A DNA stretch of 64,000 bases from Curtobacterium poinsettiae (GCF_025677645.1 NZ_CP106879.1:1364001-1428000); one strand, 5' to 3'. Positions 1-10,913 are shown, counted from the first letter of the stretch. Program-made: numbers and translations. Notes: generated by a model not told the origin, from the letters alone.

Positions 1-1
1 C

Positions 2-1192
2 GTGGCCGACTTCGCGGCGAACGGGGTCCTGCGTCGCGACGTCGACGGCGCCTGGGAGACCGTCGCCGGGTTCGGTACGCACGACGCGGCGATGTGGAAC
101 CCATCGGCCGTCGTGGCCCTGGCGGACGGACGCTTCGTCGTGGCGGAGGCCGGTCGACGCACCGTCGCGGTGCTCGACGGTGGCTCGGTCCGACGCATCC
201 CCGCACCACCCGTCCGCCGGTCGGTCTCCGAGCTCGCCGTGGACGGCACGACGGTGTGGGCTGCCGTCCCCGGGAGCGGCGAACTGTGGACCGCGGACCT
301 GGGATCGGGCGACTGGACGACGGTCACCGGCCCCTGGACGGACCCGGGCGGGGTCGCCCTCAGTGCGGACGGCAGCGCGCTCGTCGTCACCGATGCCCAG
401 CGCGACGAGGTCTGGCGGATGCAACGGTCGGACGGCAGCGTCCAGGCCCTCGGGTTCCCGGCCACCGAGCGCGCCCGTCTGCTCGGGGTCGCGGTGGACG
501 ACGACGACTCGGTGTTCGCCGTCGACAACAGTGGCGGGAGGGTGTGGTCGTACGACGGTGAGGCCTGGACGGTGGCACTCGACGCAGCGCCTGACGGGTC
601 CCCGCTCGCGAACCCGACGGCGGTGTCGGTCGACGGACCCCGGATGGCGGTCGCGGACTACAACCGGCGTCGCGTCGTCACGGCCACGCGCTCCCTCGCG
701 GCCGAGCCGACCGCGAGCACGACGGTCGTGGGGCCGCCGACGACGCAGGCCCCGGAACCGGTGCCGACGACCCCTGCACCCGAACCGACCGGTGCGCCGA
801 CGCCGACGCCGGTTCCGGTCCCGACGGCCACGGTCACCCCGACGGAACGGCCGACGACCGCCCCTGTTCCGGTACCGACCGTGCCCGACCCCACGACCGG
901 GCCCGTGCCACCGACCCCCGAGGTCTCCACGCCGGTCGCTCCGACACCCGGGGCGACGGCCCCCACGGCGCCGGTGCTCACCGGGGGCGCGGCAGCCGCG
1001 GGTCCCACCACAGCCGGCGGTGCTGCCACTCCGACCACGGCCGCCGGGACCGCTGCCCCTGCCGTTCCTCCGACACGGTCGGCCCTCGCCGTCACCGGTG
1101 CCTCCGTCGCCGGTCCGCTCCTCGCCGCCGCGGTCCTGCTCGGGCTCGGGCTCGTGGTCCGCAGCTCTCGCACCCGCCGGAACCGCGGCTGA
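2..1192 (+). CDS. Beta-propeller (NHL-like) surface protein with LAxTG sorting signal, 5' truncated
   Basis: The gene enters from outside the window, so its N-terminus is missing and the first codon here is probably internal. Roughly residues 1-230 are repeated blades of the NHL/SMP-30 beta-propeller kind, with recurring patterns such as GVALSADG, ALVVTDAQRDEVW and VAVDDDDSVFAVD. Residues 240-360 are a Pro/Thr/Ala-rich spacer. The C-terminus has LAVTG at residues 362-366, a hydrophobic stretch and a final Arg-rich tail. That matches the LAxTG signal of class E sortases in actinobacteria, so I infer a protein attached to the cell wall. Its ligand is unknown. The mfd gene follows after about 85 bases. 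Confidence 0.7.
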   Translation: MADFAANGVLRRDVDGAWETVAGFGTHDAAMWNPSAVVALADGRFVVAEAGRRTVAVLDGGSVRRIPAPPVRRSVSELAVDGTTVWAAVPGSGELWTADLGSGDWTTVTGPWTDPGGVALSADGSALVVTDAQRDEVWRMQRSDGSVQALGFPATERARLLGVAVDDDDSVFAVDNSGGRVWSYDGEAWTVALDAAPDGSPLANPTAVSVDGPRMAVADYNRRRVVTATRSLAAEPTASTTVVGPPTTQAPEPVPTTPAPEPTGAPTPTPVPVPTATVTPTERPTTAPVPVPTVPDPTTGPVPPTPEVSTPVAPTPGATAPTAPVLTGGAAAAGPTTAGGAATPTTAAGTAAPAVPPTRSALAVTGASVAGPLLAAAVLLGLGLVVRSSRTRRNRG

Positions 1193-1265
1193 CCGCACGA
1201 CCACCCCGCACACCGGCCCCTGTTCGCCCGCTGCGCACACCGGTCCGGGTGTCGGACCTCGCCGG

Positions 1266-1271
1266 TACCAT
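1266..1271 (+). promoter_or_regulatory. -10-like hexamer of a probable leaderless mfd promoter
   Basis: TACCAT lies seven bases before the GTG at 1279. The same TANNNT hexamer with a 6-9 base gap to the start codon occurs before many genes in this window, which supports both the promoter and the start choice. Confidence 0.5.
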
Positions 1272-1278
1272 GGGCGGA

Positions 1279-4200
1279 GTGACGATCTCGGGCATCATCC
1301 CTGCGCTCTCGCGCGCCTCCGCCTTCGATCGCGTGCTGCGCGCCGCACCGCGCGACGCCGACTTCTCCGTCGTGGACGGCCTGCGCGTGCCGCTGCTCGG
1401 CGCGCTGCTCGCCGAACGCAACGGTCCGCAGTGCGTCCTCGTGATCACGGCGACCGGGCGTGAAGCCGAGGCGGTCCGAGAAGCGTTCGGCAGCTACGTC
1501 CCCGACGCCGACGTGCTCGAGTTCCCGGCGTGGGAGACCCTGCCGCACGAACGCCTCAGCCCGAGTGCCCAGACCGTCGGCACGCGCATCGCGACGCTCC
1601 GGAAGCTCGCGGCGTGGCAGGCGGCGGACCCGGCCGAGCGTCGCCAGACCATCGTCGTCGCGAGCGTCCGCGCCGCGCTGCAGCCGATCGCGAGCAACCT
1701 GACGTCCCTGGCGCCGGTGGTGCTGCGGACCGACTCGCGGGGCAACGATCTGGCGGCGATCGCGTCCCAGCTGGTGGACCTCGCCTACTCGCGCGTCGAC
1801 CTCGTCACCCGCCGTGGTGAGTTCGCGGTGCGCGGTGGCATCCTCGACGTCTTCCCGCCGACGGCCGACCACCCGGCACGCGTCGACTTCTTCGGCGACG
1901 AGATCGAGGCGATCAAGGCGTTCTCCGTCGCCGACCAGCGCACCACAGAGGACGACCTCGGCTCGGTCGAGCTGACGGCCTCGCGCGAACTCCTGCTCAG
2001 CGACGACGTCCGGCAGCGGGCGCGCGAGATGCTGCACGAGTTCCCGAACCTGTCCCAGATGCTCGCGAAGATCGCCGAGGGCATCCCGGTCGAGGGCATG
2101 GAGTCCCTCGCACCGGCGCTCGTGCAGGACCTCGTGCCGATGACCTCCTACCTGCCGGACGAGGCCACCATCGCGGTGTTCTCGCCCGAGCGGGTGAACG
2201 GCCGCGCGAACAGCCTGGCCGAGACGAACACCGAGTTCCTGCAGGCGGCCTGGAGCGCCGCGGTCGCCGGTGCCCAGGCCCCGATCGACCTCGACGCGGG
2301 CAACTTCCTGACCGTGCAGCAGCTCAAGAACACCCGCGGCCAGCGCACCTGGTGGACAGTGTCGCCGTTCGACTCCGGCCTCGACGAAGGGGACACGGAG
2401 CGCGTCCTCACCGACGCCGAGGCCGCCGCCGAGGCCGGCGAGTACATCCGCGTCCGGGCCGAGGCCGTCCCGAGCTTCGCCGGCAGTGCCGACGGGGCGA
2501 TCGCGCACGTCAAGTCGCTGACGGACGACGGGTGGGCGGTCGTCGTGACCGCGCAGGGCCAGGGCCTCGTCGAGCGTGCGGTGCAGGTCCTCGCCGACGC
2601 CGGGGTCGCCGCACGTGCCGACGCCGTGACCGCGCCGCCCGAGCCCGGCGTCGCCGTCGTGACGACGGCGAGCGTCGAGCACGGCTTCGCGATCCCCGAC
2701 CCCCGCATCGTGGTGCTGAGCGAGGCCGAGTTCTACGGCCGCAGCGTCCAGCAGGGCGCCCGCACCGTCAAGAAGCTCGCGAGCCGGCGCAAGAACGTCG
2801 TCGACCCGCTGCAGCTCAAGCCGGGGGACGTCGTCGTGCACGCGACCCACGGCATCGGCAAGTTCGTCGAGCTCGTCAGCCGCGAGGTCTCCAGCGGCGG
2901 CCGCAACGCCGTGAAGACGCAGCGCGAGTACCTCGTGCTCGAATACGCGCCGTCGAAGCGCAACTACCCGGGCGACAAGCTCTTCGTGCCGACCGACCAG
3001 CTCGACCAGCTGTCACGGTACGTCGGCGGCGAGTCCCCGACCCTGTCGAAGATGGGCGGCTCGGACTGGTCCGCCGCCAAGTCGAAGGCGCGCAAGGCCG
3101 TCCGCGACATCGCCGTCGACCTGGTCAAGCTGTACTCGGCGCGCATGGCGTCGAAGGGGCACGCGTTCGGTCCGGACACCCCGTGGCAGCGCGAGCTGGA
3201 AGAGGCGTTCCCGTTCGCCGAGACCGCCGACCAGCTCACCACGATCGACGAGATCAAACGCGACATGGAACGCCCGATCCCGATGGACCGCCTGCTCTCC
3301 GGCGACGTCGGCTACGGCAAGACCGAGGTCGCGATCCGTGCCGCGTTCAAGGCCGTGCAGGACGGCAAGCAGGTCGTCATGCTCGTCCCGACGACCCTGC
3401 TCGTCCGCCAGCACATGGAGACGTTCCAGGAGCGCTTCGCCGGGTTCCCCGTGCACCTGCGCGCCCTCAGCCGGTTCCAGACCGAGAAGGAGTCGAAGGA
3501 GACCATCGCCGGGCTCGCCGACGGCACGGTCGACATCGTCATCGCGACCCACCGGATCCTCTCGCAGGGCATCACGTTCAAGGACGTCGGGCTGGTCATC
3601 ATCGACGAGGAACAGCGGTTCGGCGTCGAGCACAAGGACCAGCTCAAGAAGTTCAAGACGAACGTCGACGTCCTGGCGATGTCGGCGACCCCGATCCCGC
3701 GCTCGCTCGAGATGGCGGTCACGGGCATCCGCGAGATGTCGACCCTCGCCACCCCGCCCGAGGACCGCCACCCCATCCTGACCTTCGTCGGGCCGCAGTC
3801 GGACCTGCAGGTGGCGGCGGCGATCCGCCGCGAGCTGCTGCGCGAGGGGCAGGTGTTCTACGTCCACAACCGCGTGAAGGACATCCAGTCGGTCGCCGCG
3901 CACCTGGCCGAGATCGTGCCGGACGCCCGCATCGCCGTGGCGCACGGGCAGATGTCGGAGAGCACCCTCGAGCAGGTCATGGTCGACTTCTGGGAGCGCC
4001 GCTTCGACGTCCTGGTCTCGACGACGATCATCGAGACGGGCCTCGACATCGCCAACGCGAACACGCTCATCATCGACAAGGCGGACAAGTACGGTCTGTC
4101 CCAGCTGCACCAGCTGCGCGGTCGGGTCGGCCGCGGGCGGGAGCGCGGGTACGCGTACTTCCTCTACGACTCCGAGAAGCCGCTGTCCGAGACCGCGCAG

Positions 4201-4887
4201 GACCGCCTCGAGACCATCGCCGCGAACAACGAGCTCGGCGCGGGCATGCAGGTCGCCATGAAGGACCTCGAGATCCGCGGGGCCGGAAACCTGCTCGGCG
4301 GGGAGCAGTCCGGCCACATCGCCGGCGTCGGCTTCGACCTGTACCTGCGGATGATCGGCGAGGCGGTGTCGCAGTTCCGTGGCGACGTCGCCGAGGGGCA
4401 GACCGAGCTCCGGCTCGAGATCCCCGTCGACGCGCACATCCCCGAGGACTACGTCGAGTCCGAGCGACTCCGGCTCGAGGCGTACCAGAAGCTCTCGGCC
4501 GCCTCGGCCCCGACGGCGCAACCGAACGCGATCGACATGGTCCTCGACGAGCTCACCGACCGCTACGGACAGCCGCCGCAGGCCGTGCAGACCCTGGTCG
4601 AGGTCTCCCGCCTCCGTCGCATGGCGCAGCAGGTCGGCCTGTCCGACGTCGTGGTGATGGGCTCGAACCTGCGGGTCGCCGGCAAGGAACTCGCCGACTC
4701 GTCGCAGGTGCGGCTGAAGCGCATGTTCCCGGGGGCGCGCTGGTTCCCGCAGCAGAACGCGACGAGCATCCCGATGCCGCGTCCGCACGACCAGGCGCTG
4801 CCGGACGACGCCCTCATCCGGTGGGTGGAGAGCATCCTCACCGCCGTGTACGGGGCGACGACCCCGGCCGAGGCGCCGGCCGCGTAG
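1279..4887 (+). CDS. mfd: Transcription-repair coupling factor Mfd
   Basis: Mfd recognises RNA polymerase stalled at DNA damage, displaces it with its ATP-driven translocase and recruits UvrA for excision repair. The 1202-residue length is normal for the family. The order is a UvrB-like N-terminal module, a polymerase-interacting region rich in basic and tyrosine residues near residue 550, then an SF2 translocase with Walker A GDVGYGKTE (about residue 675), Walker B IIDEEQRFG, a RecG-like segment RGRVGRGRERGYAYF, and a C-terminal TRCF domain. GTG 1279 is preferred over the in-frame upstream codons because the product then begins TISGIIPAL directly after the presumed -10 box. A long hairpin follows the stop. 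Confidence 0.97.
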   Translation: MTISGIIPALSRASAFDRVLRAAPRDADFSVVDGLRVPLLGALLAERNGPQCVLVITATGREAEAVREAFGSYVPDADVLEFPAWETLPHERLSPSAQTVGTRIATLRKLAAWQAADPAERRQTIVVASVRAALQPIASNLTSLAPVVLRTDSRGNDLAAIASQLVDLAYSRVDLVTRRGEFAVRGGILDVFPPTADHPARVDFFGDEIEAIKAFSVADQRTTEDDLGSVELTASRELLLSDDVRQRAREMLHEFPNLSQMLAKIAEGIPVEGMESLAPALVQDLVPMTSYLPDEATIAVFSPERVNGRANSLAETNTEFLQAAWSAAVAGAQAPIDLDAGNFLTVQQLKNTRGQRTWWTVSPFDSGLDEGDTERVLTDAEAAAEAGEYIRVRAEAVPSFAGSADGAIAHVKSLTDDGWAVVVTAQGQGLVERAVQVLADAGVAARADAVTAPPEPGVAVVTTASVEHGFAIPDPRIVVLSEAEFYGRSVQQGARTVKKLASRRKNVVDPLQLKPGDVVVHATHGIGKFVELVSREVSSGGRNAVKTQREYLVLEYAPSKRNYPGDKLFVPTDQLDQLSRYVGGESPTLSKMGGSDWSAAKSKARKAVRDIAVDLVKLYSARMASKGHAFGPDTPWQRELEEAFPFAETADQLTTIDEIKRDMERPIPMDRLLSGDVGYGKTEVAIRAAFKAVQDGKQVVMLVPTTLLVRQHMETFQERFAGFPVHLRALSRFQTEKESKETIAGLADGTVDIVIATHRILSQGITFKDVGLVIIDEEQRFGVEHKDQLKKFKTNVDVLAMSATPIPRSLEMAVTGIREMSTLATPPEDRHPILTFVGPQSDLQVAAAIRRELLREGQVFYVHNRVKDIQSVAAHLAEIVPDARIAVAHGQMSESTLEQVMVDFWERRFDVLVSTTIIETGLDIANANTLIIDKADKYGLSQLHQLRGRVGRGRERGYAYFLYDSEKPLSETAQDRLETIAANNELGAGMQVAMKDLEIRGAGNLLGGEQSGHIAGVGFDLYLRMIGEAVSQFRGDVAEGQTELRLEIPVDAHIPEDYVESERLRLEAYQKLSAASAPTAQPNAIDMVLDELTDRYGQPPQAVQTLVEVSRLRRMAQQVGLSDVVVMGSNLRVAGKELADSSQVRLKRMFPGARWFPQQNATSIPMPRPHDQALPDDALIRWVESILTAVYGATTPAEAPAA

Positions 4888-4899
4888 ACGCGAGCGCAG

Positions 4900-4945
4900 A
4901 CGGACCGGAGGCACGGTGCCAGCTGGCACCGTGCCTCCAGTCCGT
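4900..4945. terminator. Long palindromic hairpin between convergent mfd and nhaA
   Basis: A near-perfect inverted repeat: a 6-bp base (ACGGAC/GTCCGT), one mismatch, then GGAGGCACGGTGCC pairing with its complement around an AGCT centre. There is no T-tract. It belongs to a hairpin family repeated at least six times in the window and would serve both converging transcripts. Confidence 0.75.
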
Positions 4946-5046
4946 CCGTCGCCACGTCCACGGCGCACACGCCGTCTGCGACGGTCCACGCGTCGAACGA
5001 CGCGTGCTCTGTCGCGGAACGGGTGCGAACCCCGGCCCGCGAGTCG

Positions 5047-6225
5047 CTACTCGGTGTATTCGGCCTCGGACAGCTCGCGGCGTGCGCGGTAGGCGCGCGC
5101 CCGGAGGGTGACGACGACCGCCGACGCGACGATCGCGATGCCCGATCCGACGAGCACGGCGAGGACGCCCTCGTCGAGGATCTCCTCGTTGCGGGCGAAC
5201 GCCAGTTTGTTCATGAGCAGCGACACCGTGAACCCGATGCCGCCGAGCACACCGACGGTGATGATCGAGAAGAACGACAGCGACGAGCGGCCGGGCGAGC
5301 GGAAGATCCGCGTGGCGATCGTGCCGAACAGCGTGATGCCGATGACCTTGCCGACCGGCAGGGCGACGACGACCGCCCAGAACGTGGGGGAGAGCTCGCT
5401 GATGCCGACCGCGGGGATGACGACGGCGGCCGATGCGAACGCGAACACCGGAAGCACGACGGCGTTCGACCACGGTTCGACGTTCTCGTGCAGGGTGTGG
5501 CCAGGGCGGCGGGGGAGCACGAGACCGAGGGCGACGCCGGCGATCGTGGCGTGCACACCGGAGTGGTACACGAGCCACCACGTCACGAGCCCCACCAGGA
5601 CCATCACCACGATGATCAGCGTCTGGCCGCTGCGCCCCGGGCGGAGCATGCGGCCGAGCAGCCAGAACGCCGCGAGCGCGACCACGGCACCCACGAGGGC
5701 CAGGAAGTCGGTGTCGTGGGCGAACACCACGGCGATGATGATGATCGCGATGAGGTCGTCCAGCACAGCCAGCGCGAGCAGGAACACCCGGATGCCGCTC
5801 GGCAGCCCGCGGCCGAACATGGCGAGCACCCCGAGCGCGAACGCGATGTCCGTCGCCGTCGGGATCGGCCACCCGTGCGTGTACGTCGTGCCCGCGGTGA
5901 CGAGCAGGAAGATGCCGGCCGGGACGAGCACCCCGCCGACCGCCGCGATGGCGGGGATGATCGCGGTCTTGGGGTTCGACAGCTCGCCGTCGACGAGTTC
6001 CTGCTTGAGCTCGATGGCGACGAGCAGGAAGAAGACCGCGAGCAGACCGTCGCTGATCCAGTGCGCGATCGACAGGTCGAGGCCGAGGGCACCGAGCGGC
6101 AGGTGCGCGTCGAGCAGCCGTTCGAGGCCGGGGCCGATCGGGGAGTTCGCCACGACCAGGCCGAGCACGGCGGCGGTGAGGAGCGCGATGGCGCTGAAGC
6201 GGGGAGAGCGGACGAGGGACGACAT
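5047..6225 (-). CDS. nhaA: Na+/H+ antiporter NhaA
   Basis: An inner-membrane antiporter that exports Na+ in exchange for protons, serving pH and salt balance. The 392-residue product is almost wholly hydrophobic with about 12 predicted membrane segments. It carries the paired aspartates of the NhaA ion site in LAVLDDLIAIII (about residues 160-170) and the family segment VNSPIGPGLE near the N-terminus. The start at 6225 is chosen because GGAG lies four bases upstream, whereas the longer in-frame version adds only a polar, Arg-rich stretch. Divergent from mazG, with about 90 bases between the starts. Confidence 0.95.
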   Translation of the reverse strand: MSSLVRSPRFSAIALLTAAVLGLVVANSPIGPGLERLLDAHLPLGALGLDLSIAHWISDGLLAVFFLLVAIELKQELVDGELSNPKTAIIPAIAAVGGVLVPAGIFLLVTAGTTYTHGWPIPTATDIAFALGVLAMFGRGLPSGIRVFLLALAVLDDLIAIIIIAVVFAHDTDFLALVGAVVALAAFWLLGRMLRPGRSGQTLIIVVMVLVGLVTWWLVYHSGVHATIAGVALGLVLPRRPGHTLHENVEPWSNAVVLPVFAFASAAVVIPAVGISELSPTFWAVVVALPVGKVIGITLFGTIATRIFRSPGRSSLSFFSIITVGVLGGIGFTVSLLMNKLAFARNEEILDEGVLAVLVGSGIAIVASAVVVTLRARAYRARRELSEAEYTE

Positions 6226-6315
6226 GGATCTCCGTCTCGAGGGGTCGGGTGAGTGTCCGTCGACCAGACTTCCCGACACACCACGGCCAGTCTACGCGGG
6301 TGGCACGATGACCAG

Positions 6316-7011
6316 ATGACCGCCGTACCCGACCTCGTGACCGTCGTCGACCGCCTGCTCGCCGAGGACGGCGGGTGCGTCTGGAACCGGGCGCAGACCC
6401 ACGCCTCGCTCGCCCGCTACGCCGTCGAGGAGTCGTACGAACTCGTCGACGCCGTCGACGACGGCGACCCGGACGACGTCCGCGAGGAACTCGGCGACCT
6501 GCTCTACCAGGTGGTCCTGCACGCGGGGATCGCCGCCCGGGCGGGGGACTTCACCCTCGAGGACGTCGCCGCCGGGGTCCGGGACAAGATGACCCGGCGG
6601 CACCCGCACGTGTTCGGGGACGAGACCGCGGACACCGTCGAGGACGTCGTCCGGGTCTGGCGTGCGGCCAAGGCGGCCGAGAAGGCGAGTCGGCGGAGTG
6701 CGTTCGACGGGGTGCCGCGGGCGATGCCGCCCCTGGAGCGTGCGGTGAAGCTGCTGGAACGCCTGGAGGAACGTGGGGACGCCGACGCGGTCGTCGCGTC
6801 CGTCGTCGGCGTCGGTTCCGGCGCTGGCCTGGAGGCCCGTGGTGCGTCCGCCGCGCCGGCTGCGGACGACGGGGTGGGGACGGTCGACGCCGAGTGGGGG
6901 CGAGCGGTGCTCGGGGAGGTCGCGGCGGCGGCAGGACGCGGGGTGGACCCGGTCGCGAGTCTGCGGGCCGCCGTGTCAGCGCTGGAGGAGGCCGGTCGCG
7001 CTGTGGAGTGA
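6316..7011 (+). CDS. mazG: MazG-family nucleoside triphosphate pyrophosphohydrolase
   Basis: MazG hydrolyses (deoxy)nucleoside triphosphates to monophosphates and pyrophosphate, clearing aberrant nucleotides. The 231-residue protein has the Mg-binding EESYE and EELGD helices (residues about 40-65) of the all-alpha NTP pyrophosphatase fold. The second half carries an Ala/Gly-rich spacer followed by a short helical tail, so only one full MazG domain is present. The ATG at 6316 is the first start that leaves the conserved N-terminus intact. Within the spacer, bases 6827-6849 match one arm of the GGAGGCCC hairpin family and encode LEARGAS. Confidence 0.88.
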   Translation: MTAVPDLVTVVDRLLAEDGGCVWNRAQTHASLARYAVEESYELVDAVDDGDPDDVREELGDLLYQVVLHAGIAARAGDFTLEDVAAGVRDKMTRRHPHVFGDETADTVEDVVRVWRAAKAAEKASRRSAFDGVPRAMPPLERAVKLLERLEERGDADAVVASVVGVGSGAGLEARGASAAPAADDGVGTVDAEWGRAVLGEVAAAAGRGVDPVASLRAAVSALEEAGRAVE

Positions 7012-7315
7012 TCCCCGGCGCGCGACGTCGTCCCGTTGCGCGACGTCGCCTCGGGGCTCGGAGGATCCGGGCAGGGGGAACGGGCGCCCTCCCAACCCGA
7101 AAAAGAGAGGGCGCCCGGGAGCGGGCGTCGGCTCCACCAGGGAGAGGGGCCGACAGGGAAGCCCGCTCGAACCGCGGGACGCACTGCAGCACGTCGCCCC
7201 GCGAATCGGTCCGGAGCGCGGATCAGGCACGATCCGGACCGAGGTTCTGCATGCAGTATGTCAGTGAGTCGGAGGATGCGCAAGGCCGGGACGCCCATCT
7301 GCCAGGATTGACCGC
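7012..7315. other. mazG-hisS intergenic region with three inverted repeats
   Basis: 304 bases with no convincing gene. An 11-bp perfect stem at 7081-7117 (CGGGCGCCCTC and its complement, loop containing AAAAAGA) is a likely mazG terminator. An 8-bp stem GGTCCGGA/TCCGGACC spans 7208-7240, and a short CTGCATGCAG palindrome lies at 7248-7257. The last two could belong to the hisS promoter or leader. I see no T-box sequence. Confidence 0.5.
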
Positions 7316-8560
7316 ATGGCAACGACCGTGACGGCACCCCGTGGCATGCGTGACTTCCTCCCGGCGGACAAGGCCCGGCGCGAGCACGTGCTCGGTGTCG
7401 TGCGGGACGTCTACTCGCGACACGGTTTCGACGAGATCGAGACCCCGGTGGTCGAGGACGCTGCGCGGCTGCACTCCGGACTCGGCGGTGACAACGAGAA
7501 GCTGGCCTTCGCGGTGATGAAGCGCGGGCTCACCACCGACGACCTGCGGGCGGCCGAAGCACCGCTGGACCTCGCCGACCTCGGTCTCCGGTTCGACCTG
7601 ACGGTCCCGCTGGCCCGGTTCTACGCCTCCCACCGCGCGGAGCTGCCGTCGGTGTTCCGATCCGTGCAGATCGCCCCGGTCTGGCGTGCCGAGCGCCCGC
7701 AGAAGGGCCGCTACCGCCAGTTCGTGCAGTGCGACATCGACATCCTGGGTGAGCCGGGGCAGCTCGCCGAGATCGAGCTCATCCGCGCGACGACCGCGGC
7801 CCTCGACGCCCTCGGGGTCAGCGGGACGACGATCCGGATCAACGACCGCCGGATCCTGCTGGCGCTCCTCGCGTCGTGGGGGATCACCGGGACGGCCGCC
7901 GCCGACCGCGCGCTCATCACGATCGACAAGCTCGACAAGATCGGCGCGGACGGCGTCGCGGCGGAACTCCGCAGCACCGTGGGCGCCGACCTGCCCGGGC
8001 TCGAGGAGACCATCCGCGCACTCGAGGCCGCCGACTGGACGTCGGTCGAGGGGGCGCCGTGGCTCGACGCCGAGGCCTTCGCCGACCTGCTCCGCCTGCG
8101 CGAGGCGCTCCCCGGGGTGGACCTGCGCTTCGACCCGACGCTCGTGCGCGGCATGGGCTACTACACGGGCACGATCTTCGAGGTCGCGCACCCCGACTTC
8201 GGCTACAGCCTCGGTGGCGGCGGCCGGTACGACGGGATGATCGGCCGGTTCCTCGGGCAGGACGTCCCCGCGGTCGGGTTCTCGCTCGGGTTCGAGCGGC
8301 TCGTCGACCTCGTGACCCTCCCGGAGTCCGCCGAGGCCGACGCCGTCGTGCTCGTGTACGACAAGGACGTCGACCCGGTCCGGCTCGCCGCGCTGAAGAC
8401 CGAGGCGATGGCGTCCCACCGACGCGTCCGGCTCGAGCGCCGCACGAAGAACACGAAGAACCTGCTCGCCGGCCTCGCCGCCCAGGGCTTCACGGCGTTC
8501 GCGACCGTCTCGGCGGACACCGCGTCGCTCGAGGGCGTCGAGTTCCGCCCGCTCGACTGA
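7316..8560 (+). CDS. hisS: Histidine--tRNA ligase
   Basis: Class II aminoacyl-tRNA synthetase that charges tRNA-His. The 414-residue product opens with the family signature PRGMRDFLP. Motif 2 appears as PVWRAERPQKGRYRQFVQCD (residues about 120-140), and the histidine-binding loops LVRGMGYYTGTIFEV and GGGGRYDGM lie near residues 275-305. The C-terminus is the anticodon-binding domain. The length is in the normal range. The ATG at 7316 follows AGGATT about seven bases upstream. Confidence 0.97.
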   Translation: MATTVTAPRGMRDFLPADKARREHVLGVVRDVYSRHGFDEIETPVVEDAARLHSGLGGDNEKLAFAVMKRGLTTDDLRAAEAPLDLADLGLRFDLTVPLARFYASHRAELPSVFRSVQIAPVWRAERPQKGRYRQFVQCDIDILGEPGQLAEIELIRATTAALDALGVSGTTIRINDRRILLALLASWGITGTAAADRALITIDKLDKIGADGVAAELRSTVGADLPGLEETIRALEAADWTSVEGAPWLDAEAFADLLRLREALPGVDLRFDPTLVRGMGYYTGTIFEVAHPDFGYSLGGGGRYDGMIGRFLGQDVPAVGFSLGFERLVDLVTLPESAEADAVVLVYDKDVDPVRLAALKTEAMASHRRVRLERRTKNTKNLLAGLAAQGFTAFATVSADTASLEGVEFRPLD

Positions 8561-9967
<1,407 letters not shown>

Positions 9968-9999
9968 CCAGCCCGACCAGCAGCACCCGCACCACCGAG

Positions 10000-10030
10000 A
10001 CGCCGTTCTCCTCCGGGAGGACGGCGTTTC
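10000..10030 (+). terminator. Rho-independent terminator of eno
   Basis: A 12-bp stem (ACGCCGTTCTCC with GGAGGACGGCGT, one G-T pair) around a TCCG loop, followed by TTTC. It lies 33 bases after the eno stop. Confidence 0.8.
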
Positions 10031-10052
10031 GTCGTGCGTGTGGCCCCGGAGT

Positions 10053-10177
10053 GCCGAGCGGTCAGGACGTGCCGCGCGTGCTGCGTCGAGTGGTCACCAG
10101 TCGTCGGCTGGACCGGGTCTGGCCGACGGGACGTGACCACCGGACGTGAACCGGGCGGTGTGTGGTGACCACTCCAG
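10053..10177. repeat. GAGTGGTCAC palindromic repeat cluster, copy A
   Basis: Several related units occur in both orientations. GTCGAGTGGTCACC...GTCGGCTGG at 10085-10110 faces an inverted partner at 10121-10145 (GGCCGACGGGACGTGACCACCGGAC). Weaker outer units lie at 10053-10074 (GCCGAGCGGTCAGGACGTGCCG) and 10162-10177. Similar clusters occur near 30.1, 38.2 and 55.95 kb. This is the most diverged of the four. It fills the eno-ftsB gap with no gene inside. Confidence 0.6.
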
Positions 10178-10298
10178 GTGCGGGACGGGAGGGACGGGCC
10201 GGAGCCGTGCCTCCCGGCTGCCTCGGCGTGACGAGGCGGGACGCTGGGAGGGCGCCGAACGGCCGCGTGCCGGGCGGCCCCGACCGACCGTGCCGGGT

Positions 10299-10304
10299 TA
10301 TCGT
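10299..10304 (+). promoter_or_regulatory. -10-like hexamer of a leaderless promoter for the FtsB-like gene
   Basis: TATCGT lies six bases before the GTG at 10311, with no ribosome-binding site between them. Confidence 0.45.
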
Positions 10305-10310
10305 CGGACC

Positions 10311-10844
10311 GTGCCCAGCCAGAAGCCCCGCGTCCGCCGCGTCCCCGTGGCGTTGCCCGACGGCAGCACGCCCGCGCAGCCCTGGTACCGCTCGATCCAC
10401 TTCTCCGGGTTCAGCCTGCTCATGCTCGCGATCATCGTGCTCTTCGTGGTGGTGCTCGCGCCGTCGCTCCGGACGCTCATCCAGCAGCAGGAGCAGATCG
10501 CCCAGCAGCAGCAGGAGGTCGCGAGCCAGAAGGCCGACGTCGCGCAGAAGAAGCAGGACGTCGCGCGCTGGGACGACCCGGCGTACATCGAGGCACAGGC
10601 CCGCGATCGGCTGCTCTACGTGTACCCGGGCGAGGAGAGCTACCTCGTGATGGGCGCCGAGGACGGGGCCGCCGACACGACCCCCACCACCGACTCGGGC
10701 ACCCCCGTGAGCGCGAAGGTGCAGACGCCCAAGGTCGACTGGGTGCAGGCGATGCTCTCGTCGGTGCTGCAGTCCGGGCTCACCGACGAGCGGGCAGCCG
10801 ACCTCGTCGCCCCCGACGTCTCCGGGACGGGCGAGAGCAAGTAG
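10311..10844 (+). CDS. FtsB/DivIC-like septum formation initiator
   Basis: A bitopic cell-division protein that links FtsL-like and FtsQ-like partners at the septum. The 177-residue product has a basic cytoplasmic N-terminus, one membrane segment (about residues 38-58, rich in Leu/Ile/Val), then a glutamine/lysine-rich coiled coil (QQQEQIAQQQQEV). The family motif region WDDPAYIEAQARDRLLYVYPGE follows as WDDPAYIEAQARDR and YPGE. A Thr-rich C-terminal tail is variable. GTG 10311 is chosen because it keeps a short basic N-terminus and matches the leaderless promoter spacing. Its place between eno and DUF501 is conserved in actinobacteria. Confidence 0.88.
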   Translation: MPSQKPRVRRVPVALPDGSTPAQPWYRSIHFSGFSLLMLAIIVLFVVVLAPSLRTLIQQQEQIAQQQQEVASQKADVAQKKQDVARWDDPAYIEAQARDRLLYVYPGEESYLVMGAEDGAADTTPTTDSGTPVSAKVQTPKVDWVQAMLSSVLQSGLTDERAADLVAPDVSGTGESK

Positions 10845-10913
10845 TCGCGGGGGCGCGGGGCGCGGGGCGCGGAGCCGTCCGGCCCGACGGTGCGAGGGGT
10901 TCCGCTTCTCCGG

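Noticed and set aside
658..2850. Very long open frames antisense to mfd, eno, ndh and other genes
   Set aside because: They arise from high GC content. They lack family motifs, ribosome sites and sensible composition, while the opposite strand encodes well-known proteins.
7012..7315. Possible T-box or attenuator leader for hisS
   Set aside because: Inverted repeats are present, but there is no T-box sequence, specifier loop or antiterminator pair that I can recognise.
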